Shown: positions 55,621 to 64,000 of the stretch, in pieces
How positions within the stretch are numbered: position 1 is the stretch's first letter
How the letters are laid out: each line of letters begins with the position of its first letter
Source of the DNA: Actinomyces bovis
Lineage (GTDB): Bacteria > Actinomycetota > Actinomycetes > Actinomycetales > Actinomycetaceae
DNA length: 64,000 bases
Direction of reading: 5' to 3'
NCBI RefSeq assembly: GCF_900444995.1
Contig: NZ_UAPQ01000001.1
Span: forward strand, 248,001 to 312,000
Position numbers and translations under genes: made by a program
Notes under the pieces: model-generated
Databases searched by the model: none
Told to the model about the DNA's origin: nothing
What the model saw: only the letters and a program-made list of their open reading frames with translations

Positions 55621-56352
55621 ATGGACGATGTTTTTGAGCGGGACAGCAGCGGCGTCGGCGTAATCGACAAAGCCGCCATGGTCATGAGCGCCCTGGAGTC
55701 AGGCCCAGCCACGCTGGCCCAGTTGGTCTCAGCCACCCACCTGGCGCGCCCCACCGCCCATCGCATCGCCGTCGCCTTGGAGTATCACCGGCTGGTGACG
55801 CGCGATTCCCAGGGCCGCTTCATGCTGGGGCCACGCCTTACCGAATTGGCCTCCGCCGCCGGTGAGGACCACCTACTGGCCGCTGCCGGGCCGGTGCTGA
55901 CCGCCCTGCGGGACAAGACCCACGAGTCTGCGCAGCTCTACCGCCGTCAAGGAGATGTGCGGGTCTGCGTAGCTAATGCTGAGCGCCCGATTGGCTTGCG
56001 CGACTCCATTCCAGTAGGTGCCACCATGCCCATGCTGGCGGGCTCAGCCGCCCAAGTGTTACTGGCCTGGGAAGATCCGGACCGACTGCACCGAGGCCTG
56101 CAGCGGGCACGCTTCAATGCCACCATGCTCTCTGCTGTACGCCGCCGAGGCTGGGCCCAGTCCGTGGGAGAGCGTGAGCCGGGTGTGGCCTCCGTGTCCG
56201 CACCGGTGCGGGGTTCCTCCGGCAAGGTGATTGCGGCGATCTCCATTTCCGGGCCGATTGAGCGCATGGGACGTCAACCTGGGCGCGTGCACGGTCCGGT
56301 GTTGGTGGCCGCGGGCAAGCGACTCTCGGAAATCCTGCTCGCCGCCGAATGA
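55621..56352 (+). CDS. IclR-family regulator (NdgR/LtbR type)
   Basis: This 243-residue protein has an N-terminal winged helix (VGVIDKAAMVMSALESGPATLAQLVSATHLARPTAHRIAVALEYHRLV) and a C-terminal IclR effector domain. The start at 55621 gives the family N-terminus; an upstream TTG at 55585 is rejected. Divergent placement from leuCD is the arrangement of NdgR/LtbR, which control leucine and tryptophan genes in other actinobacteria. Confidence 0.9.
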   Translation: MDDVFERDSSGVGVIDKAAMVMSALESGPATLAQLVSATHLARPTAHRIAVALEYHRLVTRDSQGRFMLGPRLTELASAAGEDHLLAAAGPVLTALRDKTHESAQLYRRQGDVRVCVANAERPIGLRDSIPVGATMPMLAGSAAQVLLAWEDPDRLHRGLQRARFNATMLSAVRRRGWAQSVGEREPGVASVSAPVRGSSGKVIAAISISGPIERMGRQPGRVHGPVLVAAGKRLSEILLAAE

Positions 56353-56384
56353 GGCAGCGCCGCACAGCTGGCTACTGAGGCTAA

Positions 56385-56419
56385 GCCGCGCGCGGTTTCT
56401 TGTAGTGACCGCGCGCGGC
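56385..56419. terminator. 12-bp hairpin between iclR and the GT4 gene
   Basis: GCCGCGCGCGGT (56385-56396) and ACCGCGCGCGGC (56408-56419) form a perfect stem with an 11-nt loop between convergent genes. Confidence 0.7.
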
Positions 56420-56464
56420 CTATGCCCAGGCGAGGCCCGAGAGCCTTAGTGCCACCGGTCCGCC

Positions 56465-57625
56465 TCAGGCTCGCCGCCGCTCGTAGCGGCCTCGCGCAGT
56501 GGCGCGGGCCCGTTCATAGGCCTGCACATTGAGTTGCACGGCGCTTGACCACACGGGCAGTGGGTCCACTGCCAGGTTATGCGCCTTGATGCGGTTGAGG
56601 TCATCCAGGTCTGTGAGCAGGCGGGCCAGCGCTTGGGCGAGTCCGGCAACGCCGTCGGCCAAATAACCGTCTTGTCCGTCGCTGATGAAGTCAGCAAGGC
56701 CAGAAGCGGCGACGCCGACTACGGCTAGCCCCGCGCAGCGGCCTTCCAGAGCGGCAATGCCAAAGGAATCGGCGGGGGAAGTCTGCAGGTAGATATCGGC
56801 GGCTTGGAAGTCTTGTGCCAGGCGGCTGCGTTCCACGCGGCCTACCAGGTTGATGCGCTCTGCCAGGGGTGAGGCAGCAACGGTGGCGTGCATTTTTTCG
56901 CGCAGGGGACCGTCCCCGTAGACGTCCAGAGTGGCCGTCTCACAGCCGGTGATCTCGATGGCGCGGCTAAAGGCCTCAAGCACCTCCATGGGGCATTTGC
57001 GGGCGATCCAGCGCAGGGAAGCCACCACGCGGATGGGTTGGCCCGGTCCCACTAGGCGAGGGCTTTGCCGCAGGCGCCAGTCCTCGATGGTGATGCCGTT
57101 GGGTAGGACGGTGACTGCCTGCCCTCCCCCGGCCCGGGAGACTTCCTGGGCCAGCATGGTGGATACGGCGGTAAGGTCCACCCCGGCCCGGCGCCAGTGG
57201 GCCACGGGGCTCAGCGGGCCAGCCAGAGCCCCCGCCGCCGCCCAGGGGCCAAGCACACAGTGGAAGGTGGCGGCCACAGGCAGGCCGCGACGGATGGCAG
57301 CTTCCAGTCCGGACCAAGCGAAGGGCGAGATGATGCCGACGTGCACATGCACCACGTCGGGGCGCAGGGAGGTCATGAGTTGGAAGAGCTCGCGTCCGGC
57401 ACGCGGGTGGACTGGCAGCTCACCGGGAATGGGGGCGGTTATGCGGTGAACTTTAAAGCCGTCCGGGTCTTCTATGCTGTGTCCGCGGCCAGTTCCCTCT
57501 GGGGTGGCGGTCACGACGATGGGCTCATGCCCTATTGCGAGTAGCTTGCGGGCGAGGTCTCGCACCTGGGTCTCAATGCCTCCGAGGCGGGGCGCGTAAC
57601 AGTCCGAGACGATGAGAATCCGCAC
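56465..57625 (-). CDS. GT4-family glycosyltransferase
   Basis: This 386-residue GT-B enzyme starts MRILIVSDCYAPRLGGIETQVRDLA, the acceptor-domain glycine loop of the family. The donor half has VASLRWIARKCPMEVLEAF and LQTSPADSFGIAALEGRCAG; in the E-x7-E element the first Glu is Asp here. It likely adds sugars to a lipid or wall glycan; the substrate is unknown. It starts at a GTG. It stands alone between two terminators. Confidence 0.88.
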   Translation of the reverse strand: MRILIVSDCYAPRLGGIETQVRDLARKLLAIGHEPIVVTATPEGTGRGHSIEDPDGFKVHRITAPIPGELPVHPRAGRELFQLMTSLRPDVVHVHVGIISPFAWSGLEAAIRRGLPVAATFHCVLGPWAAAGALAGPLSPVAHWRRAGVDLTAVSTMLAQEVSRAGGGQAVTVLPNGITIEDWRLRQSPRLVGPGQPIRVVASLRWIARKCPMEVLEAFSRAIEITGCETATLDVYGDGPLREKMHATVAASPLAERINLVGRVERSRLAQDFQAADIYLQTSPADSFGIAALEGRCAGLAVVGVAASGLADFISDGQDGYLADGVAGLAQALARLLTDLDDLNRIKAHNLAVDPLPVWSSAVQLNVQAYERARATARGRYERRRA

Positions 57626-57715
57626 GCCGCGAATCTAGCACCGGCCTGGGCGGGTAGGGCCCAGATGGCGGTTTGCCGCGCCCGGATTCAGAGCCTATCC
57701 AGAAATAAAGGGGGC

Positions 57716-57756
57716 TGGGCCTGGTGTCTCCCCGTATGGGGAGGTCACCAGGCCCA
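57716..57756 (-). terminator. Terminator after the GH20 gene
   Basis: TGGGCCTGGTG (57716-57726) pairs with CACCAGGCCCA (57746-57756), and CTCCCC (57728-57733) with GGGGAG (57738-57743), around a GTAT loop. On the minus strand it is followed by CCCCCTTTATTTCT, a classical intrinsic terminator shape. Confidence 0.8.
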
Positions 57757-57800
57757 ACCAATACCAAGCAGCCAGAAGGCCCTCAGCTCAAGTGGTCAAT

Positions 57801-60800
57801 TCACTTGACCACCACAATCACATCCGCCTTACCCGACTCCTTACGCACAGCGAGCTTCGAGCCAGCAGTGATCCCCTCAACCATCACCTTGGTAGTGGCA
57901 CTGCTAGTCAAACGAGTCTGGGCCAACACCGTGGTACCACGACGCAAAGCCAAAGTGTCCTTACCATCACCATCCCAATCACCCACCAACAACTCATCAG
58001 CGGCCCGCCCCAAAGAAACCGAAGCATAAACCGGAGCATCACTACGGTTCTCGTTATAGAACACCACCCGCGTACCCACACGCACCGCATAAGTCACCGT
58101 GCCATCACCATCCCAATCACCCTTCAGCACCCTGCCAAGAGCACCACTCTCCACCTTAGACACATAAGCCGGCTTCGAGCCCTCCGGCTCCGGCTGCGTC
58201 GTCGGGGCCGTGGTGGGCTCCACCGACGGCGAAGTAGTCGGCGTCGGCGAAGGCTCCGGCGTCGTGATTTCACCGGCACGCAGACCAATCTCCGCAGCAC
58301 TCATATTGGGACGATCGTTAACCGAGGAAAGTCCCTCAAGCTTCACGTACTGCCCCTGGGCGTCGAAGGCGATGGTCTGCGGCTCCGCCTGGCTCTTAAG
58401 CCGACCGGTAGCTACCGGCTCACCCCAGGTCTTGCCATCGTCAGAGACGTATACCTTGTAGTCAGCCAGCCAGCCGTTGGACACGCCAGAACCGTTGCCG
58501 GTGCGGGGGGTGTACTGCAGGCCGCAGAGGCGCTTCTTGGCATCCAGCTTCATGGTGACCCAGTGTGGGAAGCCGGGCTCAGAGCCCTCCCACTGGGTGT
58601 GCCAGAAGGTATCGGGATTGCCGTCGAAAGCAGCAGCTAGGCGACCGTTGATCGGGCCTTCACCCTTGAGCTCCTGGGAGTCGGTGTCCACCGGGGTGGG
58701 GGTAACCAGCACGCCGCAGGTCGCGGCAGTGTCAATGGTGACCTGCTGCTGCCCACCGGTCCAGGTGACAGTCACCGGCAGTGAGGCGGTCCCAACGGCG
58801 GTGACGGGCTCAAGCATCACGGTGGCTTCCACGCTTTCGCCTACCGGAACGGTGGTGGCAAGCGCCTTAGTAATCGTGGCCTTCCATCCGGGCAGCTCGC
58901 CTAGCTGCAGGGCTAGCCCCTCAACGGCGGCCGCGGTCCGGTTGGAAACGGTAATGGTGGCCGTCACGGGCTGGCCTGGCAAGGCTGGTCCCGCGGTGGT
59001 GGTCACGGAGACGGCCGGCTTGGAAGCACCGGGTGTCAGCGTGAAAGTGGTGGTCGACATATCAGACGGGAGCTGGACCACGGTGCCCGCGGTCAGTGGG
59101 GCGCCGTGTGACAGACCGTTCTCCACCGTGGTCAGGTCGACGTGTTGCTCGCTGCCGGTGGCCAGGGACAGGTCCTGGTTGGTCAGCGCATTGCGCAGAA
59201 CGTAGCTGCCGTTCTTGGCGATCAACTGCCATTTCTGGGTGTTGCGGGCATTAGAGGTGTGATCAGCGCCCGGAGCATTCCAAGCGAGCTGCGAGTCAGC
59301 ACACTTATCCAGCGAGGGCTTGGCCCCTACCTCCGTGACCACATCAAGGTGCTTGGTGCCCTCGCTAAGGGCCAAGCATTTGCCGGTGGCGTCGGAACGC
59401 AGCTGGTAGTAGTGGTCCGGCGTGGCGGTTAGGGTCCAGGCGTCGGAGGCAACCCCGTCCGCCACGACGCCGTCCGCGGTGCCAGCTAGTTCCTTCTCCC
59501 CCACCTTGATGGTGTAAGTGCCATTCTCAACCGGCGTGCGGTCACCGAGGTTGTTCCACAGGGGGTTACGGCCAAGCTTGTCAATCCGGCCCTTGAAGTC
59601 GGTCCAGGACATATTGTCATGAGAGGCGGTCCAGGTCATCTGCGCGATGAAACGGGTGCCGTCCACGATCTCTTCCTCGACCTCGTTCTCCGTCTGGTAG
59701 ATAGAGCTGTCAGGCCAGATGGAGGCCTTGGCGCCCAGGATCAGCGGGTTATTCGGGTCCAGGGGCTCATACCGTCCCGGGAAATTAGCTACTGACCAGT
59801 TCTGGTTCCAGAGCTTCTCGGGATTCATCTTGTAGGAGGGGTTAGAACGCGACCAGTACAGGGCATCATTCGCGTTCATAACCTGTGCGCCGGAATCAAC
59901 CAGCTGCTTAGCAGTCTTACCTTTCGAGTACCAGAACTCAACGATGATGTCCTGGTTAAGGGTGACCACCGAGGTGTCAATCACACCGTCGTTCCACATG
60001 CGCAGGTGGCCACCTGATTTCTTGACATGCTCATTGACCTTGTTGATAAAGCCAATGAAAGCGTCGTCGATGGTGGCTCCAGGACCGTAGGTCTCCTGCG
60101 CCCACTTGGCAAGACGAGGGTAGTAGGCCTTCTTGGTGTTGATCATGTACTCGTCGCCGCCCACGTGCCAGTACGGGGTCTTGAAAACGCCCTTGTACTC
60201 GTCAACTAGGCTCAGGTAGTACTGCACGGCCTCGGGGTTGGAGATATCCAGCATCTCTGGGTGGCGTTCACCGAACATGTCCACAAGCTGGTACTGGGGG
60301 AAGTTCTCCAGCCAGATACCCATGTGCCCCGGAGAGTTGATCTCCGGAATAACCTCAATGCCGAGCTTTGCGGCCTTTTCCACCAGGCGAGAGACATCCT
60401 CACGCGTGTAGTAGGACCAGGTGTTGGCATTGGGGAATCTGTCGGACTTGAGCTTCATCTCCAACAGGAGGTGATTGAGTTTCAGGTCCGCCATATCGGT
60501 GAGGAGCCGGTCAATCCAGTCAGGCTGGATATTGATCTGGCAGGCGCAAGCGGTGATGCCGCGTTCTTTGTACTTGGGGATGTCGATAGCGCTGCCGGTG
60601 GGCAGGCTAGCCTGCTGACGCAGCATCTGCCCCAAGGTGCGGGTGCCGTAGAAGACGCCCTGCCAAGAGCCACCGGTAATGGTGATGCCCTTGTCAGCGG
60701 TGATCTTGAGTTCGTAACCCTCGGTCTGCAGATCGGTGCGGGAGGCATCGATGCGCAGCTCGATGTCGTCAGCGTCGGCTGTGTGGTTGGCGGGGGCGAC

Positions 60801-61046
60801 AGTCAGCCCCACCTCCTTGGAGAAGAGTTCGCGCGTGGTGGCGACGTTCTCCGCACCCACCAGCAGAGTATTGGCGGTCTTGGTCCAGACTCCGGAGTTG
60901 TCCCCGTTCCAGGTGGACAAGCTGGGAATGGTGCCGGGCAGGCTGACCGTCTCGGCCTGGGCCACGCTGAGTCCCGCAGCGGGGACGATAGCGGTGAGCG
61001 CCAGGGCTGCGGCAGTCAGCAACCTCACTGGGTTTTTCAGTTGCAT
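57801..61046 (-). CDS. Secreted GH20 beta-N-acetylhexosaminidase, multidomain
   Basis: This 1081-residue exported glycosidase starts at the ATG at 61046 (AGGAAT upstream), with a signal peptide ending near SVAQA. A GH20 N-domain (about 35-160) precedes the barrel. The catalytic Asp-Glu pair is at 298-299 in HVGGDEY, with PEINSPGH and WYSKGK also visible. Further on are a ricin/lectin-like region, a NEW3-type beta domain, a discoidin-like sugar-binding domain (AAFDGNPDTFWHTQW), a Pro/Thr linker, and a C-terminal FG-GAP-like part with two GDWDGDG units. It resembles lacto-N-biosidase-type GH20 enzymes that release sugars from host glycans. No sortase signal is present. Confidence 0.9.
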   Translation of the reverse strand: MQLKNPVRLLTAAALALTAIVPAAGLSVAQAETVSLPGTIPSLSTWNGDNSGVWTKTANTLLVGAENVATTRELFSKEVGLTVAPANHTADADDIELRIDASRTDLQTEGYELKITADKGITITGGSWQGVFYGTRTLGQMLRQQASLPTGSAIDIPKYKERGITACACQINIQPDWIDRLLTDMADLKLNHLLLEMKLKSDRFPNANTWSYYTREDVSRLVEKAAKLGIEVIPEINSPGHMGIWLENFPQYQLVDMFGERHPEMLDISNPEAVQYYLSLVDEYKGVFKTPYWHVGGDEYMINTKKAYYPRLAKWAQETYGPGATIDDAFIGFINKVNEHVKKSGGHLRMWNDGVIDTSVVTLNQDIIVEFWYSKGKTAKQLVDSGAQVMNANDALYWSRSNPSYKMNPEKLWNQNWSVANFPGRYEPLDPNNPLILGAKASIWPDSSIYQTENEVEEEIVDGTRFIAQMTWTASHDNMSWTDFKGRIDKLGRNPLWNNLGDRTPVENGTYTIKVGEKELAGTADGVVADGVASDAWTLTATPDHYYQLRSDATGKCLALSEGTKHLDVVTEVGAKPSLDKCADSQLAWNAPGADHTSNARNTQKWQLIAKNGSYVLRNALTNQDLSLATGSEQHVDLTTVENGLSHGAPLTAGTVVQLPSDMSTTTFTLTPGASKPAVSVTTTAGPALPGQPVTATITVSNRTAAAVEGLALQLGELPGWKATITKALATTVPVGESVEATVMLEPVTAVGTASLPVTVTWTGGQQQVTIDTAATCGVLVTPTPVDTDSQELKGEGPINGRLAAAFDGNPDTFWHTQWEGSEPGFPHWVTMKLDAKKRLCGLQYTPRTGNGSGVSNGWLADYKVYVSDDGKTWGEPVATGRLKSQAEPQTIAFDAQGQYVKLEGLSSVNDRPNMSAAEIGLRAGEITTPEPSPTPTTSPSVEPTTAPTTQPEPEGSKPAYVSKVESGALGRVLKGDWDGDGTVTYAVRVGTRVVFYNENRSDAPVYASVSLGRAADELLVGDWDGDGKDTLALRRGTTVLAQTRLTSSATTKVMVEGITAGSKLAVRKESGKADVIVVVK

Positions 61047-61198
61047 GGGATTCCTATCTGCTTTGACAGGCATCACGCTTGGCGCTCAAACTGGGGAGAT
61101 AAAGCACCCACGTGATCGTTCCTGAGCGACTTTGCTCGGGTACAATCGAATGCTAACGGTCAATTGCCGCTAATGCCAACCAAACCCATTAGTGAAAG

Positions 61199-62095
61199 TC
61201 ACAGAAGACCGCAGGCCCCCAGAGTCTCGCGCAGCGCAGCCACCTCCGCCTCACTGGCACGGACCAGGGGCAGGCGCAAAGTGGCACTGGGCAAGCGTCC
61301 TTGCAGCAGCAGCGCTTCCTTAGCCATGACGGCGCCCTGCCCCCCACCCATAATCGCTCGCACCAGGGGTCGCATGCGCTGCGCTACGGCTCGGGCTCCC
61401 ACGAGGTCACCGGCGTCGACCTCCTGAATCATTTCCCGCCAGGAGTGCGCATCCGCATGAGCCACCACCGAGACGACACCGCTGGCACCATGGGTGAGCC
61501 AGGCGAAGTTCAAACCGTCGTCGCCGGAGTAGTACTCCAGGCCAGTGCGTTCCATGCGCTCAAAGCCCTGCTCAACGTCACCGGTGGCGTCCTTAACAGC
61601 CAGCACGCGTTCGTGAGCCGCCAAGCGATCCAGGGTGGCATCCTCAATTTTGACACCAGTGCGGCCCGGGATGTCGTAAATCATGACGGGCAGATCAGTG
61701 GCCTCAACAATCGCCATGATGTGCTGGTAGACGCCCTCCTGGCTGGGGCGGTTGTAGTAAGGCGCGTTGATTAACAGGCCCTCAGCCCCAGCCTCCTGGG
61801 AGCCGACCCCGATGCGCACCGCGTGTGCAGTGTCATTGGAACCAGCGCCCGCCATAAGGAAAGCCCGCCCGGCCAGAGCATCCTTAACCTCCCGCAGCAG
61901 CGTCTGCTTCTCAGGCAGGTGGGTGGTGGGAGCCTCGCCGGTGGTGCCCGCCAGGAGGATCATGTCTGCGCCATCTTCCACCAGGGAAACCGCCAGGGCC
62001 TGTGCGGCCTCGACGTCGATCTCCCCGGTGGGTTTGAAAGGCGTGACCATGGCGACGCCGACAGAACCAAATGAGCGGGAGGGCAATGCGTTCAT
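61199..62095 (-). CDS. dapA: 4-hydroxy-tetrahydrodipicolinate synthase
   Basis: This 298-residue aldolase condenses pyruvate and aspartate semialdehyde for lysine and diaminopimelate. LAGTTGEAPTTH, NAPYYNRPSQEGVYQH (catalytic Tyr) and the Schiff-base Lys in RVLAVKDATGD are visible, as is YYSGDDGLN. The ATG at 62095 gives the family length; the frame is open to 62140. dapB lies nearby on the same strand. Confidence 0.95.
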   Translation of the reverse strand: MNALPSRSFGSVGVAMVTPFKPTGEIDVEAAQALAVSLVEDGADMILLAGTTGEAPTTHLPEKQTLLREVKDALAGRAFLMAGAGSNDTAHAVRIGVGSQEAGAEGLLINAPYYNRPSQEGVYQHIMAIVEATDLPVMIYDIPGRTGVKIEDATLDRLAAHERVLAVKDATGDVEQGFERMERTGLEYYSGDDGLNFAWLTHGASGVVSVVAHADAHSWREMIQEVDAGDLVGARAVAQRMRPLVRAIMGGGQGAVMAKEALLLQGRLPSATLRLPLVRASEAEVAALRETLGACGLL

Positions 62096-62163
62096 GTGTT
62101 GAGGATAACTGCCGGGGTCGAGTGCGCCACAGCTATCCAAGTATCGGGCTTTAGGCTCAGCTC

Positions 62164-62814
62164 ATGAGCGAGCCCTCTGAGCCCCCTGTGACCCCAGCAA
62201 ACCCCGCTACCTCGGTGTTCCCAGCGCCTGTTGCGGCCCCGACGAATAGCCGTAGCTGTGCACCGGTTCCGGGCTTTGTGCGTCCGGCTCGCAGCGCGGA
62301 CCTGCCCGGCTTGGCCTTGGCGCACGCGGAGTCCATGTTGGCTTCCCTCACAGCTGGGCACGACGGCCCCCTGCCAGCTGAGGTGCGGGAAGCAGTTAGC
62401 GTTCCCGTGCTTGAGCGCGGTTGGCAGACGGCGGTGAGCGCGCCACCCAGCCCCGAGCATCACGTGCTGGTGGCTACTGAGGCTGAGGCCGTGGTGGGGC
62501 TGGCAGCCGTGGCCCCTTCCCCCGAGTTGGATGCTGCCGGAACTGTCCGGGCCGGGGGTGACAAGGCGGTTGAAGTGACGGCGCTGGGGGTGCGGCCCCA
62601 GCAGCAGCGCCGGGGGCATGGCTCCAGGCTTTTGGCTGCCTGCGCAGACCATGCGCGCGCAGCTGGGGCACGCATACTGGTGATTTGGGTGGTCCGTGGG
62701 GATGAATCCCTGGCCCGCACGCTTAGCGCTGCCGGCTTAGCCCCCACCGGCGCACACCGGCAACTACCGGTTGGCACCGGGGTGACCGAGGAATGCTGGG
62801 CGGCAGCCTTATAA
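62164..62814 (+). CDS. GNAT-family N-acetyltransferase
   Basis: This 216-residue protein has a Pro/Ala-rich N-terminal ~40 residues followed by a GNAT fold. The acetyl-CoA loop is VRPQQQRRGHGSRLLAACADHARAAGA, preceded by VEVTALGV. The substrate is unknown. It is divergent from dapA and convergent with dapB. A promoter shared with dapA must lie in the 68-base gap. Confidence 0.85.
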   Translation: MSEPSEPPVTPANPATSVFPAPVAAPTNSRSCAPVPGFVRPARSADLPGLALAHAESMLASLTAGHDGPLPAEVREAVSVPVLERGWQTAVSAPPSPEHHVLVATEAEAVVGLAAVAPSPELDAAGTVRAGGDKAVEVTALGVRPQQQRRGHGSRLLAACADHARAAGARILVIWVVRGDESLARTLSAAGLAPTGAHRQLPVGTGVTEECWAAAL

Positions 62815-62845
62815 AGCCAGTCGCAACCAGCACCATCGCGGCTCA

Positions 62846-62875
62846 GCTCCCCAGGTTCTAGCGGTCCCGGGGAGC
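62846..62875. terminator. Short hairpin between the GNAT gene and dapB
   Basis: GCTCCCC (62846-62852) pairs with GGGGAGC (62869-62875) around a 16-nt loop between convergent genes. There is no U tract. Confidence 0.4.
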
Positions 62876-62886
62876 CTGCCTGGCCT

Positions 62887-63639
62887 TCAAAGCTCAAGCA
62901 GCTCCTCCAAGCCAATGGTCAAGCCCTCACGCTCCCCCACCTTGCGCACAGCCAAGACCACGCCGGGCATGAAGCTCTCACGGTCAAAACAGTCCGTGCG
63001 AATGGTGAGCTGTTCACCGGGATTGCCAAGCAGCACCTCCTCATGCGCTGTCAGGCCACGCAGGCGCACAGCGTGCACGCGCACGTCGTCGACCAGCCCA
63101 CCACGAGTGCCCAGGGGATCGGACTCGGTGGCATCCGGGGAAGCTGGGCGACCTGCGGCGGCACGCGCCTGAGAGATGGCCTGAGCAGTTGCATTAGCGG
63201 TGCCGGAAGGGGCATCCACCTTGTTGGGGTGGTGGAGTTCAATAACCTCCACGGATTCGAAATAGGGGGCGGCCAGCGCAGCAAAGCGCATGGAAAGCAC
63301 GGCGGAGAGGGCGAAATTCGGGGCGATCAGCACACTGCGCCCGGCGGCCTCGGGACGGGCCAGGTGCTCACGCACGCGGCCATATGAGTCCTCATCCCAA
63401 CCGGTGGTGCCAACGACGACGTCGAGCCCAGCGTCAATCAGGGCATGGACATTCGCCTCGGTAACGGAGGGGACGGTGAAGTCAACGGCCACCTGGGCGC
63501 CGCCCAGGGTCTCGGCTTTGAGCTCGTCACCGGCGTCGAGGCGCGCCACGAACTCAAGCCCTTCGGCCGCTTGGACGGCCTGGCAGACGGTGGATCCCAT
63601 GCGCCCGGCGGCGCCGATAACTGCTACGCGAATCGTCAT
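62887..63639 (-). CDS. dapB: 4-hydroxy-tetrahydrodipicolinate reductase
   Basis: This 250-residue NAD(P)H enzyme of lysine/DAP synthesis has the dinucleotide fold VIGAAGRMGSTVCQAV, DFTVPS, VVGTTGW, and the catalytic ELHHPNKVDAPSGTA segment. It lies in the usual place beside an M16 peptidase gene. Confidence 0.96.
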   Translation of the reverse strand: MTIRVAVIGAAGRMGSTVCQAVQAAEGLEFVARLDAGDELKAETLGGAQVAVDFTVPSVTEANVHALIDAGLDVVVGTTGWDEDSYGRVREHLARPEAAGRSVLIAPNFALSAVLSMRFAALAAPYFESVEVIELHHPNKVDAPSGTANATAQAISQARAAAGRPASPDATESDPLGTRGGLVDDVRVHAVRLRGLTAHEEVLLGNPGEQLTIRTDCFDRESFMPGVVLAVRKVGEREGLTIGLEELLEL

Positions 63640-63647
63640 GGCGCCAC

Positions 63648-63662
63648 CTTAAGGCCCTTAAG
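63648..63662. promoter_or_regulatory. Palindrome directly before dapB
   Basis: CTTAAGGCCCTTAAG is self-complementary around a single central base and ends 9 bases before the dapB ATG. A second one, GTGAGGGCCTCAC, is at 63692-63704. Either may be an operator or an RNA fold that controls dapB translation. Confidence 0.35.
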
Positions 63663-63741
63663 CCCCTAGACAGTGAGCTTTGCGCACTCAAGTGAGGGCC
63701 TCACCGCTGCTCTTGTGCCATTTTGTCCTGCTAGAAGTGTC

Positions 63742-64000
63742 TCAGTGGGCAGCCGGGCCCACCAGAACCCGGGCGCGCCTCTGCTCGGCTAGCCAGGCAG
63801 CGACGGCGCACACGTCCTCGGCTGTGACGGCCTCCAGCAACCGTAGGTTCTCGTCCATGGAGCGCAGGCGGCCAGTGCACACCTCGCCGCGCCCCAGCCG
63901 TCCCATGCGGGCCAGCGAGTCTTCCCCACCTAGCACCATCGCGCCCGTCAACTGGCCGCGTGCCCGAGCCAGCTCATGATCGGTCACGCCCTGCTCGGCC
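63742..64000 (-). CDS. M16-family zinc peptidase, C-terminal end
   Basis: The frame stays open to the window edge, so this is the last ~85 codons of a longer gene. LTGAMVLGGEDSLARMGRLGRGEVCTGRL and the following VTAEDVCAVAAWL match the second domain of mitochondrial-processing-peptidase-like M16 proteins. In actinobacteria such a gene lies between pnp and dapB. The zinc motif would be in the missing N-terminal half. Confidence 0.85.
   Translation of the reverse strand, partial: AEQGVTDHELARARGQLTGAMVLGGEDSLARMGRLGRGEVCTGRLRSMDENLRLLEAVTAEDVCAVAAWLAEQRRARVLVGPAAH

Overview
The window is a gene-dense stretch from a high-GC Gram-positive, most like Actinomyces or another member of the Actinomycetaceae. 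This is inferred from the GC-rich codons, LAxTG sortase signals, and several conserved actinobacterial gene orders: rne/rplU/rpmA, leuCD-murA-plsC-gpsA-ddl-thiL-rpmB-DAK2-recG, coaD-sepIVA-DUF177-rnc-mutM, and dapB next to an M16 peptidase. No rRNA, tRNA, CRISPR array or transposase was recognised.

Layout. (1) 1-14025: the usual rne-rplU-rpmA block is split by a ~10 kb 'anchored-repeat' metal ABC transporter cluster. It has two sortase-anchored repeat proteins, one membrane-anchored repeat protein, a ZnuA-like lipoprotein with the repeat domain inserted in it, an ATPase and a permease. (2) 14387-23560: cydABDC (cytochrome bd oxidase and its assembly exporter), then a DevS/DosS-like histidine kinase and a convergent DevR/DosR-like regulator. 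A near-perfect DosR box lies in the cydA promoter region. (3) 23638-27241: mutM, rnc, DUF177, a SepIVA-like protein and coaD. (4) 27551-29956: a lone enteric-type trpB behind a complete trp attenuator whose leader peptide has tandem Trp codons, then rsmD and a very AT-rich two-helix protein. (5) 30005-36282: a sulfatase, its radical-SAM maturase, a TauE exporter, a LacI regulator and an MFS porter, bounded by 40-bp direct repeats of the recG 3' end. (6) 36244-40819: recG, DAK2/FakA-like, rpmB. (7) About 40830-47920: a markedly GC-richer tract with a GPH symporter, lacZ, a LacI regulator with two operators, and thiL. (8) 47922-57625: ddl, AMIN-like lipoprotein, gpsA, plsC, murA, leuD, leuC, divergent IclR (NdgR/LtbR type), GT4 glycosyltransferase. 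(9) 57801-64000: secreted GH20 hexosaminidase, dapA, GNAT, dapB, and the 3' end of an M16 peptidase.

How it works together. The accessory cargo suggests a host-associated mucosal lifestyle. Secreted GH20 activity, sulfatase with maturase, sugar porters and beta-galactosidase fit host-glycan foraging; cytochrome bd under a hypoxia-type two-component system fits low oxygen; and the wall-anchored metal importer fits metal limitation. The strongest new leads are the DosR box joined to a DevSR pair on the cyd operon, the recG-tail repeats bounding the sulfatase island, the complete trp attenuator with a probably leaderless leader ORF, and the wall-anchored metal-relay cluster.
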